From Saccharomycodes ludwigii (taxonomy: Eukaryota; Ascomycota; Saccharomycetes; Saccharomycodales; Saccharomycodaceae): a stretch of DNA of 64,000 nucleotides. The stretch's first letter is position 1. Every line of letters begins with the position of its first letter. This document shows positions 1 through 9,510 of this stretch, piece after piece. Location of the stretch: positions 1,543,682 through 1,607,681 of the forward strand of contig NC_060201.1 of the NCBI RefSeq assembly GCF_020623625.1, in the 5' to 3' direction. A model generated the notes under the pieces. The model searched no databases and was not told where the DNA came from. It saw only the letters and a program-made list of their open reading frames with translations. The translations under genes and the position numbers were made by a program.

Positions 1-1993
1 CGTTATTTTTTACAACGTCTTGTGCTTCCAAGGAAAACACTTCTATATTTTTAGATATTGATAGTGGCATCGAGTTTATTATATTTAAATCATTATGTGT
101 GGTTATCTGTCTACTTTTTTTTTTTGGCGAAGATACAAACATCTCTTCTTGATGTTTCAAAGTTTGGCCAGTGACCAAAGCATTTTGACGAGTTTTAAGA
201 TTGAAAAAATTAATTTCACTAACATCATCTTCACCTTTTTCCATTTCTTTTTCTTTTTCCTTTTCTTCTTCTTCTTCTTCTTCTTCTTCTTCTTCTTCTT
301 CTTCTGCTTCTTCATTTTTTTGCATTCCTTCCTTGGAATCCTTACTATGGAATCCACTGTCTTCTAATGTATCATCAATATGACTTTTATTTTCCTCACT
401 ATTATCCTTCATTCTCTTATATAGTTTTCTAACTGAATTGTCATTTTTTTTATTGATATTCTTTATTGGGGGTAGGGATGAAATAAAATGATCTTTTTCA
501 GAATCTACCTTATGTACTACAATTTGTTCTTGTTTTTGCCGTTCCCTCTTTTCTTGTTCCCAACACACATCCTCCCGATTTATTTCTTGTTGGATATCTT
601 CCAGTATAGAACCATTACCGTTTGTAATGTTATTTTCATTATGCCCCTCATAATAAATTTGAGTAGCAAGTACTTGAGTTTTTCCCAAAATATCATCTCC
701 CGGGGAAACAAGTATAACTTTCGAAACACTTTCTTCTTCATCTTTTGCAACTCCTGCCAAAGGCAATACGAGGTTATGTAAAACATCCTGGTGGTTATTA
801 ACTGCTGAATTTATGTTTTTGTTTTTAGCACTATTATATATCCACGTTGAGGAAGCATCTTCACCCGTGGTATCCAGTATTCTGGTACCTCGAAAATCAG
901 AAATATTTTCCTGATTACTAGTATTACCATTGTTAGATCCAGTAATTCCGGTTATACCTGCCATTTCACGAGTTGACATATTTGTACTTACAAAACTATC
1001 AAACGTCTTTGATTCTTTCTCATTTTTTGACACTTGTTTTATTTTTTGAGTCAAACTTAGCAAGTTTTCACGTGGTGTCAAATTTTGGATGTCACTTGGG
1101 GAAGGAGACACAACAATATTGGGTCTATTATCTTCAAAATTTACAAGAGTACCATTGCAAATCTTCTCATAGCTCTTAGTGGCACGCGTTTTATTGGTTG
1201 GATTGCCATAAATTATTTTCTCAATGAATGGTGTCCCCTGTGTCGTTTCATCAGCATTTTTACTTATAGCTCTGGTTATATTTTCTGAGTCTTTTCCACT
1301 TTCAATATTAATATTACTACTATCCGGTACTATAATGTTTTTACTAATACTCGTTATCGTAGTATTTATAATACGTTCAGAACCAATTATCTGTGTTTGA
1401 GATTCTTTCTCTCCTTTTGAAGGATTCAGTATTAACTGTATTTCCCTAGATTGTTGACGTTCATTTGCGACAATTGAAGCTTGTGTTTTAGGCTTGCTCT
1501 CTCTTTTTGTCCCAAAATTAATATTTGTGGCATTTGTGTTTGTATTTTCAAAAATTTGATTCATATTGTCATTTGCAGTTGTACTTGTTTGATTCTGAAC
1601 TATGAGTTTTTCATTAAGCAAGGTAGCATTGTTCTCATTCGTATTTTCCTCCAATACTGGCAACTCTTGATTTCGTAACCTAAGTTCATTAAAAACTTTG
1701 TTTTTTATTAAAATTGTCTCATTCATATTATGGTTATTATTGTTTTTTGGTTCAGTACCATTTTGAATCTGTTCTTCTTCTTCTTCTTCTTCTTCTTCTT
1801 TAAGAACTCGCGGACTGTTATTATTGACACTTAATGGCGGCGGTGTATCCTCAAATGGATTTTTAATAATATTTAAGTTTAGACCTCTCTTGGTGTAACT
1901 TTGGTCATTATCAAAAGAATCGGGATTGTGTTGAAAAAATAATTCCAAACGATCTATATTTTTTGATGGTGTTCTTGATAAATTGTTTTGCAT
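1..1993 (-). CDS. RAD9: RAD9-like DNA-damage checkpoint adaptor, N-terminal 664 residues (3' end outside window)
   Basis: Reading the minus strand from the ATG at 1993 gives an open frame to the window edge (MQNNLSRTPSKNIDR..., last residues VVKNN). No folded domain is visible. The sequence is acidic and Ser/Thr/Asn-rich with two Glu runs, at about 1773-1800 and 260-305. It contains several TQ and one SQ dipeptide (KTQAS, ESQTQII, TTQGT, LTQKI, KTQVLATQ) and many SP/TP sites. Rad9 is the checkpoint mediator that is phosphorylated by Mec1/Tel1 on an SQ/TQ cluster in its N-terminal half and recruits Rad53; its Tudor and BRCT domains are C-terminal and would lie outside this window. Identification rests mainly on position: in S. 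cerevisiae RAD9 (YDR217C) is next to SPR28 in the same relative orientation. A partial length of 664 aa suits the N-terminal half of a protein of about 1300 aa. Another disordered nuclear protein is possible. Confidence 0.6.
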   Translation of the reverse strand, partial: MQNNLSRTPSKNIDRLELFFQHNPDSFDNDQSYTKRGLNLNIIKNPFEDTPPPLSVNNNSPRVLKEEEEEEEEEQIQNGTEPKNNNNHNMNETILIKNKVFNELRLRNQELPVLEENTNENNATLLNEKLIVQNQTSTTANDNMNQIFENTNTNATNINFGTKRESKPKTQASIVANERQQSREIQLILNPSKGEKESQTQIIGSERIINTTITSISKNIIVPDSSNINIESGKDSENITRAISKNADETTQGTPFIEKIIYGNPTNKTRATKSYEKICNGTLVNFEDNRPNIVVSPSPSDIQNLTPRENLLSLTQKIKQVSKNEKESKTFDSFVSTNMSTREMAGITGITGSNNGNTSNQENISDFRGTRILDTTGEDASSTWIYNSAKNKNINSAVNNHQDVLHNLVLPLAGVAKDEEESVSKVILVSPGDDILGKTQVLATQIYYEGHNENNITNGNGSILEDIQQEINREDVCWEQEKRERQKQEQIVVHKVDSEKDHFISSLPPIKNINKKNDNSVRKLYKRMKDNSEENKSHIDDTLEDSGFHSKDSKEGMQKNEEAEEEEEEEEEEEEEEKEKEKEMEKGEDDVSEINFFNLKTRQNALVTGQTLKHQEEMFVSSPKKKSRQITTHNDLNIINSMPLSISKNIEVFSLEAQDVVKNN

Positions 1994-2684
1994 TAGAGTA
2001 TTACCGTTCCTTTAAATATATATATATATATATATATATGTATCATTATCTATATAGGGACTGTGTTTAAAACTTTATTCTGCAATTTATCATTTATTCT
2101 CATAGATGTGTTGTTATAAATTACTACACTAACCAACAACCGGCTTCAAAAATGAAATAATATAGAATAAAATAATTGATAGAACATTTTGTAGAGTCCA
2201 TTTTCGGAAATGCGCTATTTGACGTATTCGGACATTTATGGTTTATTTGCTGCCGTTAAAAAATGAAAATGGAAAAAAAAAAAAAAAAATGCGGAGTACA
2301 AAAGAATTTTGTAATACCGTTCAAGTTTTATTAATTTGGTCTGATTCGGTCGTCCTTTTTTTTTGTGGTTCTTCCTTTTTTTTTGTTTATTTAAAAAAAA
2401 ATAAAAAAAAATAAAGGAATTTTTAGGTTTTAAAGTTATCAGAACATTACTTATATCTTAAAACAAGTTATTCCGATAAAGGAAAAATAAAAAATTAATC
2501 TTTTGCTTTATAAATATAATATTCAAACTGGCTCATATATATTTTTTTACATGTGAATTGATTAATATTCTATTACCATTTTCACTGCATATTCCAATTC
2601 CCTAGCCCTTTTTATCTCATACTGTGTTGAACTTTTGGATTTTTTTTTTTTTTTTTTACTGCAGGAAAAGGGAAGGAAATATCT
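1994..2684. other. Divergent promoter region RAD9-like / ADY4-like
   Basis: This 691-bp stretch has no gene. It holds an (AT)n run at about 2016-2039, an A14-type run near 2275-2290, T tracts near 2355-2364 and 2638-2658, and a match to the Ndt80 middle-sporulation element (listed separately). No tRNA or conserved RNA was recognised. Confidence 0.6.
2360..2369 (-). promoter_or_regulatory. Putative Ndt80 middle-sporulation element (MSE) upstream of ADY4-like gene
   Basis: The minus strand reads ACCACAAAAA, matching the Ndt80 consensus DNCRCAAAWD, about 320 bp upstream of the ADY4-like start. The adjacent T tract raises the chance of an accidental match. Confidence 0.35.
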
Positions 2685-4247
2685 ATGGCTACACACACCT
2701 CTTCTTCCGCTGCTTCTTTTTCTTATGCTATTTTAACTCAACTATTTGAAGAAAATATTAAACCTTTTGCGTCTATTTTTGAACAACCTGTTACTAAAAA
2801 CAGCACCAAATCCGCACTCAATAATGAGTCACATCCCATTTGGTCCAATTTGTTCAATTCGGTTATGTTAATGATACCCAAATCTAATTATGAAAAAATA
2901 TTAGGTGTTAAAAGAAACCAAAAACTAATAATGACATCAATGAAACATGTTTTGTATAATTATCCTGAATTAGATTTGACATTAGAGCCCTCATTTTTAG
3001 TCAGAAGTTTGATGAAAAAGAAAATTTATGAAAAAAAATCCCTAAATAAAAAGTTGAAAATGATTTTACAATTCAAAGTTATCGAAACCTTTATATTATA
3101 TTATAATCTGGATTATATACAAGCATTTCAAGGTTTTAAATGGGTTATTCAATTTCTCAACATAGTTCGGAAATATTCAAGTGCTGGGGGTATCAAAGAA
3201 AGCCTAAAATATGAAAGAATAAGTACTTTATACATTGCGGAAATTATTAGTTTTGATTTTATGTTTAATAAATCTTCATCTTTAAAAAAATTCAAAGATT
3301 CTAAAGGCATGTATTATAATAGGGCAGATTTGGTTGAAAACGTTTTATATCATATTATGGAGTGCACTGATCCCAATATCGATCCAGTAGTTTGTAATGC
3401 ATTGGATATATTTATGTTAAGCAAATTTTTTGAGATATTAGGGGATACTTTTGAAACTATGGCCATGTTGAATAGCACTATTGTGGATTTAGAAAACTCA
3501 AGTTCAAATCCAAAATTAAATGAAAATAGTAAGACTTCAGATGTAATAATGTTTGGATTGCTTCCTACCAGAAAATTTATGGAATATATGATTAGAAATT
3601 TTATTTTAGCATCTAATTTTAAATTAAAGGGAGATATTACTTTAATTCGGTGTTTTGATAAAATTTTGATAGGTTTAATATTTTATGGTCAAGTTCACCT
3701 AAAATTTATTTACATTTTCTTTAAATTAAGAGAGCATTTTTTTAAAAAACTTAAAACGGATAGTACCAAGAATGTTAGTCTTACCAATTTATATACTTCA
3801 ACAGAAAGATACTGCTTACAATTGTTACAAAAATTAATTGCTGTTTGGGATTCATGTAAAAACAATGTAAATGATGAAAAAGATGTTCAATGTCCTCAAG
3901 TAATTGTTGATACACATGATAAAGAGGTTATAATGGTAGAAGAAGATGAAAGTGAAGAAGAGAGACAAGAAAAAGCATTGAAGAAAATTGAAGCTGGTAA
4001 TAACCAGTTAAATGAAACAAATAGCAAAGTGAATAATACTCCTGTTCCTTATAATAAACAAGAGTTTCGGATCTTTTTACATTTATGTAAATTAAAAGTC
4101 AAACAAAAGATACATTTAAATAATAATGATATGGATTCAAGTAAGTTATGGTGCATAGGAAAAGAATGGGTGAAATTATGGATTGATGGGTATATAGAAT
4201 CAAATGGTCTTTTAACAGAAGAATTAAAACAAATTGTATATGATTAA
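2685..4247 (+). CDS. ADY4: ADY4-like meiotic spindle-pole-body outer plaque protein
   Basis: 520 aa, against about 493 for S. cerevisiae Ady4. Ady4 belongs to the meiotic outer plaque, which starts prospore membrane formation at spindle poles in meiosis II. Sequence likeness is weak, as expected for this fast-evolving family. Two stretches recall Ady4: YNLDYIQAFQGFKWVIQFL near residues 144-162 (Ady4 has YNLAFQSFRWCLQFI), and the C-terminal LKVKQKI...W...WVKLWIDGY. An acidic stretch lies near residues 415-435 and no membrane segment is seen. Position supports the call: YLR227C (ADY4) faces BUR2 convergently in S. cerevisiae, and the same relative orientation is kept here with SPR28 in between. 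A possible MSE lies upstream. A profile search against Ady4 would settle the identity. Confidence 0.6.
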   Translation: MATHTSSSAASFSYAILTQLFEENIKPFASIFEQPVTKNSTKSALNNESHPIWSNLFNSVMLMIPKSNYEKILGVKRNQKLIMTSMKHVLYNYPELDLTLEPSFLVRSLMKKKIYEKKSLNKKLKMILQFKVIETFILYYNLDYIQAFQGFKWVIQFLNIVRKYSSAGGIKESLKYERISTLYIAEIISFDFMFNKSSSLKKFKDSKGMYYNRADLVENVLYHIMECTDPNIDPVVCNALDIFMLSKFFEILGDTFETMAMLNSTIVDLENSSSNPKLNENSKTSDVIMFGLLPTRKFMEYMIRNFILASNFKLKGDITLIRCFDKILIGLIFYGQVHLKFIYIFFKLREHFFKKLKTDSTKNVSLTNLYTSTERYCLQLLQKLIAVWDSCKNNVNDEKDVQCPQVIVDTHDKEVIMVEEDESEEERQEKALKKIEAGNNQLNETNSKVNNTPVPYNKQEFRIFLHLCKLKVKQKIHLNNNDMDSSKLWCIGKEWVKLWIDGYIESNGLLTEELKQIVYD

Positions 4248-4281
4248 GTTTAAATAGAGAGCCAAAGTAATGGTTTGTTTG

Positions 4282-4319
<38 letters not shown>

Positions 4320-4495
4320 AATATTATTTATATTTTCATTTTAAATCTTAATAATAAAATTGTTAAAACATATTTTTTTTTATTTGACTTTACTACTACT
4401 ATTGTCTACATTAAAAATATAAATAATCTATAAAGCTTTACAATTATCCACTTTTTTTTTTTTTTTCTTTTTTTTGTCATAGTAAATATTAGGTT

Positions 4496-5962
4496 TTACT
4501 CTACAGTTCCATGCATGGTGTCCCCACTCGATACAATAGTGCGCTTGCAATTAGTATTTTCTGTAACGTTGTCCTTTAGCATATCTTGTAAGTCATCTAA
4601 TCTTTTCTTGTATGCTAATATCAATTTATCTTTCTCTTCCATTGCCTTTAATAACAGAGTATCTTGTCGCTGCTTGTGAGTAAGATTCCCCTTTGTGCTG
4701 TTATTGTCGTTTTTGCATTTATTATCATCAGGAACAATATTAATTCTTGCGTTCGCATTATTCTTACAAAAATTAGTGGGATAACAATTAAGATCTGCGT
4801 TAGCATTGTTGTTGTTGTTCTTGTTCTTGTTATTATCATTCTCAATGCTATTATTAATATTATTAACATCACCTGGAAATGGCATTCTAAAACCAGATTT
4901 GGTTGCTAATGAATTGTTATAGACAGATGAATAAGAAAACCCATTCTTAAGTGGCGTGTTTTTGGCAAACGTATTTGAACCTGAGCTTTTTTCGTTACTT
5001 GCAGTTAACCTTTTTGTTCTGTAATCTTCATATAACACATTATGTGTGTGATCCTTAAACTCTTGCAAATGAGATCCGAATAAAATGTTTTTCAAATATA
5101 TAAAATCGCAATGCTCAGTATCTTCAACTCTAACCGTTCCCCAATAATATTCTCTAATATGAGTAACATTACCATTGTCATCAATTTCCGCCTTATTACT
5201 ACTAACAATAGAAAAGGGCAAAACATCTTTGATTTTAGTACTAAGCATGGTATGGTTATCACTATTATTAGTGTTACTATATAGATGTCCTTTATTGCCT
5301 TCATCATCGTCAAGTGTAACGACATCCCCCAATTCATCGTCACAAAAATCATATATCGAAATTTTGTTTGCATTGATATCTTTCAATATTAAAGTTTTAT
5401 TTAACTTCAATTCTTCTTCAGTTAGTAAATCAGCCTTGCTAATAACAGGGATTATATTAACTCTGGTGCCTAATTCTTTCATTAACTGAACATCAAACTC
5501 CCTTAATCCTTTTGAAGTAGGTCTTATAAAATATAAACAAGCATGTGGCCGTGTATCAACCGATCTTGTGTGACGTTTAATTTTGCTTTCCTCGCTTAAT
5601 ACTATTTCAAATTGTGTTTCTAAGTAATCAACAACCTGGTTGGGTAAACATTCATTATCAATATTATCACCTAGTCCAGGGAACATAACCAAATCTAAAC
5701 TAATTGGGGTAGAATTATTTTCATGTAATTGAATGTTACGAGAAACCATTTCGAGGCCAGGTTCTAAATGAGCTTTATCAGGTTCTAAAACCGTACTATT
5801 TTCTTCGAAGACGTTTCTGTTACATAAATTATTGATAAATGTTGACTTTCCAATCCCAGATTCGCCTAATACTAGCAAACAAAACTGAATCCCCCTTTTA
5901 ATTAATTTTCTATGACGAATATCCTCAGCAGTTGGAATATGCTGTCCCGTGACTGGTGTCAT
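4496..5962 (-). CDS. SPR28: Septin of the Cdc11/Spr28 type, probable sporulation septin
   Basis: 488 aa. Septins are filament-forming GTP-binding-fold proteins; Spr28 acts at the prospore membrane. Visible features are a basic lead RKLIKRG (residues 18-24) before the fold, a P-loop GESGIGKST (33-41), a degenerate G3 region (VMFPGLGD, where most septins have DTxGFGD), and a G4-like SKADLL. A long Asn-rich linker at about residues 365-430 leads to a C-terminal coiled coil (about 440-475). The RKxxKRG lead and the C-terminal coil fit the Cdc11/Shs1/Spr28 branch. Its place beside the RAD9-like gene matches YDR218C (SPR28), and two MSE-like sites lie upstream. S. cerevisiae Spr28 is about 423 aa; the extra length is mostly the Asn-rich linker. 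A second CDC11-like septin cannot be excluded. Confidence 0.75.
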   Translation of the reverse strand: MTPVTGQHIPTAEDIRHRKLIKRGIQFCLLVLGESGIGKSTFINNLCNRNVFEENSTVLEPDKAHLEPGLEMVSRNIQLHENNSTPISLDLVMFPGLGDNIDNECLPNQVVDYLETQFEIVLSEESKIKRHTRSVDTRPHACLYFIRPTSKGLREFDVQLMKELGTRVNIIPVISKADLLTEEELKLNKTLILKDINANKISIYDFCDDELGDVVTLDDDEGNKGHLYSNTNNSDNHTMLSTKIKDVLPFSIVSSNKAEIDDNGNVTHIREYYWGTVRVEDTEHCDFIYLKNILFGSHLQEFKDHTHNVLYEDYRTKRLTASNEKSSGSNTFAKNTPLKNGFSYSSVYNNSLATKSGFRMPFPGDVNNINNSIENDNNKNKNNNNNANADLNCYPTNFCKNNANARINIVPDDNKCKNDNNSTKGNLTHKQRQDTLLLKAMEEKDKLILAYKKRLDDLQDMLKDNVTENTNCKRTIVSSGDTMHGTVE

Positions 5963-6186
5963 CTTTCTGCTCTTTTTTTTTTTTTTTTTTTTTTTCTTTA
6001 CTCTGCAATTTTTGTTCAGATTTAATTTTATTTCTCTTATATTCTTTTTCCTTAATATATAGATTTTAACTATCTTTTAACATTAGACTTCATGTTAGTG
6101 ATATATTGGGGAAACGAGTTTAGCTATTTTGTTTAATATATATTTTTGTATGTGTGTCAGTCCACCAAGAATCTGAATGCATAACC

Positions 6187-6196
6187 ATCACAAAAA
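6187..6196 (+). promoter_or_regulatory. Putative Ndt80 MSE upstream of SPR28
   Basis: ATCACAAAAA matches DNCRCAAAWD, about 225 bp upstream of the septin start. It lies 28 bp from a second match in the opposite orientation. Confidence 0.45.
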
Positions 6197-6223
6197 TAAT
6201 ATGATTTTTTTTAATTTTTTTTT

Positions 6224-6233
6224 TTTTTGTGGC
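6224..6233 (-). promoter_or_regulatory. Putative Ndt80 MSE upstream of SPR28 (second copy)
   Basis: The minus strand reads GCCACAAAAA, a perfect match to the optimal form gNCRCAAAW, about 262 bp upstream of the septin start. Confidence 0.5.
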
Positions 6234-6255
6234 ACGGGGCATTTCTCATGGATAC

Positions 6256-6288
<33 letters not shown>

Positions 6289-6409
6289 TATATATAAAAT
6301 AAAATACAGTTTTATTAGAAAAGATTGGTATTTCGGTCCTGCAGATACATCGCAATTGTCTGTAAGTAAAAAAAAAAAAAAAAAAAAAAACATGTAACAC
6401 TTTATTATT

Positions 6410-7609
6410 TCAGGCTTTTGATCTTTTTGCAGTAGAAGCTTCCTTATTTTCCGAGTACCTTTTCTTGGAACCTGATGAGGAAAGTGAGGAGGACAAGGAA
6501 TCGCCACTTGTGTTACTATCTTCATATAAGTGTAATATTCTATCTTCCATATATGATAAATATGCTTCGTTTTCTTCACCATTTTTGACTTGATTATAAT
6601 AAAAATCTAGATTGAAATTTACATCAGATATTTCATCCTCATTATTAGAATCTCCGCTTTCCTCTTCTGTTTCATCTATTATTCTTTTTATCTCTTCTGA
6701 GCTCACGCTTAATAAACCACCCTTGTTGCTTCGCAAAGATAAAAAGGCATTTTCTAACTTCAAATAATTGTGAAATAAATCTGACATTTGTACAACATCA
6801 ATTCTTTTCGGAAATCTTTTTTGGAAGAAATTTTTGGGGAACTTAAACTCTTCGTGTCTTTTCTTATATTGGACACCGCACCATATTAACCCTAATTGTA
6901 CAAATTGGTACCCATCACACAACAAAGAAACAGGATGCGTTTCCGCTTGAACAATAAATGCCCTGCATTCCTGTAAAATTCTTGGAAAAACATGCTTGAA
7001 ATAATCATCAAAATCATCAGCATCTCTAGTATACCTGTAAAAATCATTAAAAATTTGTTCCAATAAAAATTTTGGATTTTCAATACAAATATCGAAGCCG
7101 ATCTTGCATAAAAACAATTTTTCATTGGCAACTAAACGATCTCTTATTTCCCACTTCATTTTTTCAATTTGCTGTTGTTTCTTTTTATAATCACTAGCCA
7201 CATTATTATTGCTACCGCCATTAAAATATTCGCTAGTGGCTTTAACATATGCTTGGATTGGTCTATTGTTTTCAGATATCTTACAAGCGGTTACTAAAAT
7301 GGTTTGAGACAAATAGATACATTCTGGAATTGTTGGTGGCAATTCGTAAAGAATCCAGTATCTGAAAAATAAAATACAAGCAGCGGTATAGGTATGATCC
7401 ATTAACGATAAAATCTTTTTCATTTGATAAAAATATGCCAAACATCTTTCCATTTTTTTTTTAATATTGGATGAATTAGGTGATTTATTTAAATGTCCTA
7501 TAATTTCAGCACAGGTATAAATCCATTTATTCTGCGGTGTTTGAATTATATCAGGCCATAATGTTCTAGAAATAAAACCAATTTTGTTGGTTGTAGGTAC
7601 AGAACTCAT
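6410..7609 (-). CDS. BUR2: BUR2-like cyclin of the Bur1 kinase (P-TEFb-like)
   Basis: 399 aa, close to the roughly 395 aa of S. cerevisiae Bur2. Bur2 is the cyclin partner of the Bur1 kinase, which phosphorylates the Spt5 C-terminal region and the RNA polymerase II CTD linker to promote elongation. The N-terminal half looks like a divergent cyclin fold: WIYTCAEIIGHL (about 30-41), LMDHTYTAACILFFRYW (about 69-85) and the second-helix-like YLSQTILVTACKISE (about 98-112). The C-terminus is acidic and Ser-rich with a basic end (KKRYSENKEASTAKRSKA), possibly a nuclear localisation signal. The gene lies beside SPR28 and the F-box gene; BUR2 is YLR226W, so it belongs to the other of the two interleaved segments. 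Ctk2 is the main alternative but is shorter. Confidence 0.7.
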   Translation of the reverse strand: MSSVPTTNKIGFISRTLWPDIIQTPQNKWIYTCAEIIGHLNKSPNSSNIKKKMERCLAYFYQMKKILSLMDHTYTAACILFFRYWILYELPPTIPECIYLSQTILVTACKISENNRPIQAYVKATSEYFNGGSNNNVASDYKKKQQQIEKMKWEIRDRLVANEKLFLCKIGFDICIENPKFLLEQIFNDFYRYTRDADDFDDYFKHVFPRILQECRAFIVQAETHPVSLLCDGYQFVQLGLIWCGVQYKKRHEEFKFPKNFFQKRFPKRIDVVQMSDLFHNYLKLENAFLSLRSNKGGLLSVSSEEIKRIIDETEEESGDSNNEDEISDVNFNLDFYYNQVKNGEENEAYLSYMEDRILHLYEDSNTSGDSLSSSLSSSGSKKRYSENKEASTAKRSKA

Positions 7610-8569
7610 TTTTTTTTTTTCTTTTTTTTTTCTGTGGTGTCAATATTTTAGTAATGTATGAATATATATTATTTTAAAGCCCTTATTTTAAATTCTTTAG
7701 ATATATTTTCTATATCTGTAAAGTAGCAAACAAGAATTATTTAAACTAGGTACAATAATGTGATTTATCTTGAAGTATTAATATAAAGCAGTTTTACTTA
7801 ATGGAAATAAACTAAAAAAAAAATACAGAAAGGCTCGTAGTTTTTTTTTTTTTTTTTTTTTTTTTTTTGGTTTTCAGAATAAAAGATTTTTAAGGCTATG
7901 ATGCGGATTTATGGGCTTACCGAGAGAAAGAAACAAATCCGAGCAAGCTGAAAGATGTACTGAAAAAGTATTCACAATCTTGCAACTCAGTTTATTTATC
8001 CTATTCTTTTTTTTTTTAGCTTGGGTTGTTAACATTCAACTTTATAATTCAAAATAAAAATAAAAATTCAAGTAAAAATAAGAAAAAGAAAAAAATTAAT
8101 TAAGTAGCAAGAGGTGTTATAAGGCAAGACCTATTTATATATATAAATCTATCAAAGTTATAACGCTTAAAAGCTTTGAAGTATGAGAGTTAGTGTCATT
8201 ATTATTATTGTTTGTAAATGCCAGCGTTATAAAAAAAAAAAAAAAAAAAAAGCAAAGTACTGCAAAAACCAACAAGTTTAACCAGTTTAGATAAATATAG
8301 CAAAAAAAAAAAAAAAAAAAAAAGAAAAAAAGAAAAAAATAATCATTTGGCTACTCTATATAAATATCTTCTGACCACTTCCTTTATCTCTTATTTATCT
8401 ATCTTTATTCTGCACCATTGATACATATATATATATATATATTTACTTTCCTTTGTAAATTTTTATTAGTGACCAAAAGTTAATGCAAAAAAATTTAGTC
8501 AGCACGAAATCTTTATCTTGACATTAACGGACGAAAAAAAACCGTCTGAAAATCATCAAAAACTTTAAT
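7610..8569. other. Divergent intergenic region BUR2 / orphan 8588
   Basis: 960 bp. It contains T tracts at about 7841-7868, A tracts near 8230-8250 and 8302-8322, and an (AT)n run at 8427-8441. The 7870-7990 segment is less simple but shows no tRNA boxes or open frame. Nothing else was recognised. Confidence 0.5.
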
Positions 8570-8587
8570 GTGTATAATAGTTATACA

Positions 8588-9433
8588 ATGACAGATATGA
8601 AAGTAAAACCTAATGACATTAGCCAAGTATTTAAAAAAAACGTGACTGTTAATGCAAAAAATGAAGAGGAAGATCAGGAAAATGAATCGTTTTACTCCAC
8701 AAGAGAAACAAGTGATGAGGTGGCATTTACCGATTTCAATACATGCAATTCAAATAGTACACATCACACCATTTACTTAAAAAATCACATCCCAACTGAA
8801 AATATCAATAATACTCAGATTTCTGATGAGACAAATCTTACTTTAGAACAAAAGCATCGTTATTGCGGCACTTATTTGTTGGGAAAATCCTGCTGTCATT
8901 ATTATTACTGTCGCAAGCATTATTCTTGTTATTGCTTCTGTGGTTGCTATAAGAGTAAGTATAAAGATGGAGAACCTAATGGAGATGATGAAAGTTCGTT
9001 TAAAAATTATCAAAAAACTACCACCTTAATTAAAAAATGTATCCTCCGAAATTGCAACATGACCACTAGTAATTTAGTACACAAAAATCTTTTTTTTTAT
9101 TATCAGTTTCAAGAAGAAAAACATTTTATAAAAACTGTGGAAAATCCATTTTATTATCAGAATATTGATGATTGTAGCTTTTCTGATAATCTGACATCAA
9201 CTGGTAATGCAGTTTATGATAATACTAATAGTGAACCAGCTTGTCCAGAGAAATCGCTAGACAATAAAAACCATTTAAAATTGAAAAAATGGATACCTTG
9301 GAAAGTACATGGTTTCATTAACTTTTTTAAGAATTCAAGAGGAACAGTGCTATTATGTTTTATGTTATTTACTTTTTTATTTTTGATATTAGTTCCTCTG
9401 ATTAAATTGGCAATGAGGATAAAGAAAAATTAA
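8588..9433 (+). CDS. Orphan Cys/Tyr-rich protein with C-terminal membrane anchor
   Basis: Not recognised. I chose the ATG at 8588 (MTDMKVKP, 281 aa), which has A at -3; an in-frame ATG at 8570 adds six residues but has a poor context. The N-terminal third is acidic and Ser/Thr/Asn-rich. The middle (about residues 98-125) is a dense Cys/Tyr/His cluster including CCHYYYCRKHYSCYCFCGC, which could bind metal or be palmitoylated. Near the C-terminus, GTVLLCFMLFTFLFLILVPL forms one strong hydrophobic segment followed by a basic tail (MRIKKN), typical of a tail-anchored protein with its bulk in the cytosol. It sits between BUR2 and the F-box gene, where I recall no S. cerevisiae counterpart. It may be a fast-evolving or lineage-specific gene. 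Confidence 0.6.
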   Translation: MTDMKVKPNDISQVFKKNVTVNAKNEEEDQENESFYSTRETSDEVAFTDFNTCNSNSTHHTIYLKNHIPTENINNTQISDETNLTLEQKHRYCGTYLLGKSCCHYYYCRKHYSCYCFCGCYKSKYKDGEPNGDDESSFKNYQKTTTLIKKCILRNCNMTTSNLVHKNLFFYYQFQEEKHFIKTVENPFYYQNIDDCSFSDNLTSTGNAVYDNTNSEPACPEKSLDNKNHLKLKKWIPWKVHGFINFFKNSRGTVLLCFMLFTFLFLILVPLIKLAMRIKKN

Positions 9434-9479
9434 TATTCATTAGAAGTTCTATTTTCTATTTGGGTTTTTTATACTTTTT

Positions 9480-9510
<31 letters not shown>

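Larger units (their letters stand above)
5963..6409. other. SPR28 promoter / BUR2 3' region
   Basis: 447 bp with poly-T at 5974-5997, A-rich runs at about 6255-6284 and 6369-6390, a short TATATA run at 6285-6296, and two MSE-like sites. A minus-strand frame through it encodes homopolymeric Phe and is an artefact. Confidence 0.55.

Noticed and set aside
157-357. Poly-Lys, poly-Ser and poly-Phe open frames in the GAA-rich tract
   Set aside because: These are off-frame readings of the RAD9-like poly-Glu region; similar artefacts occur at 11793-12095, 35019-35231 and 49189-49445.
2200-2556. Centromere: TTTCGGAAA core at about 2203 and CATGTGA at 2550
   Set aside because: Only the CDEIII core matches, flanks do not; the interval is not extremely AT-rich and no centromere is expected at this conserved locus.
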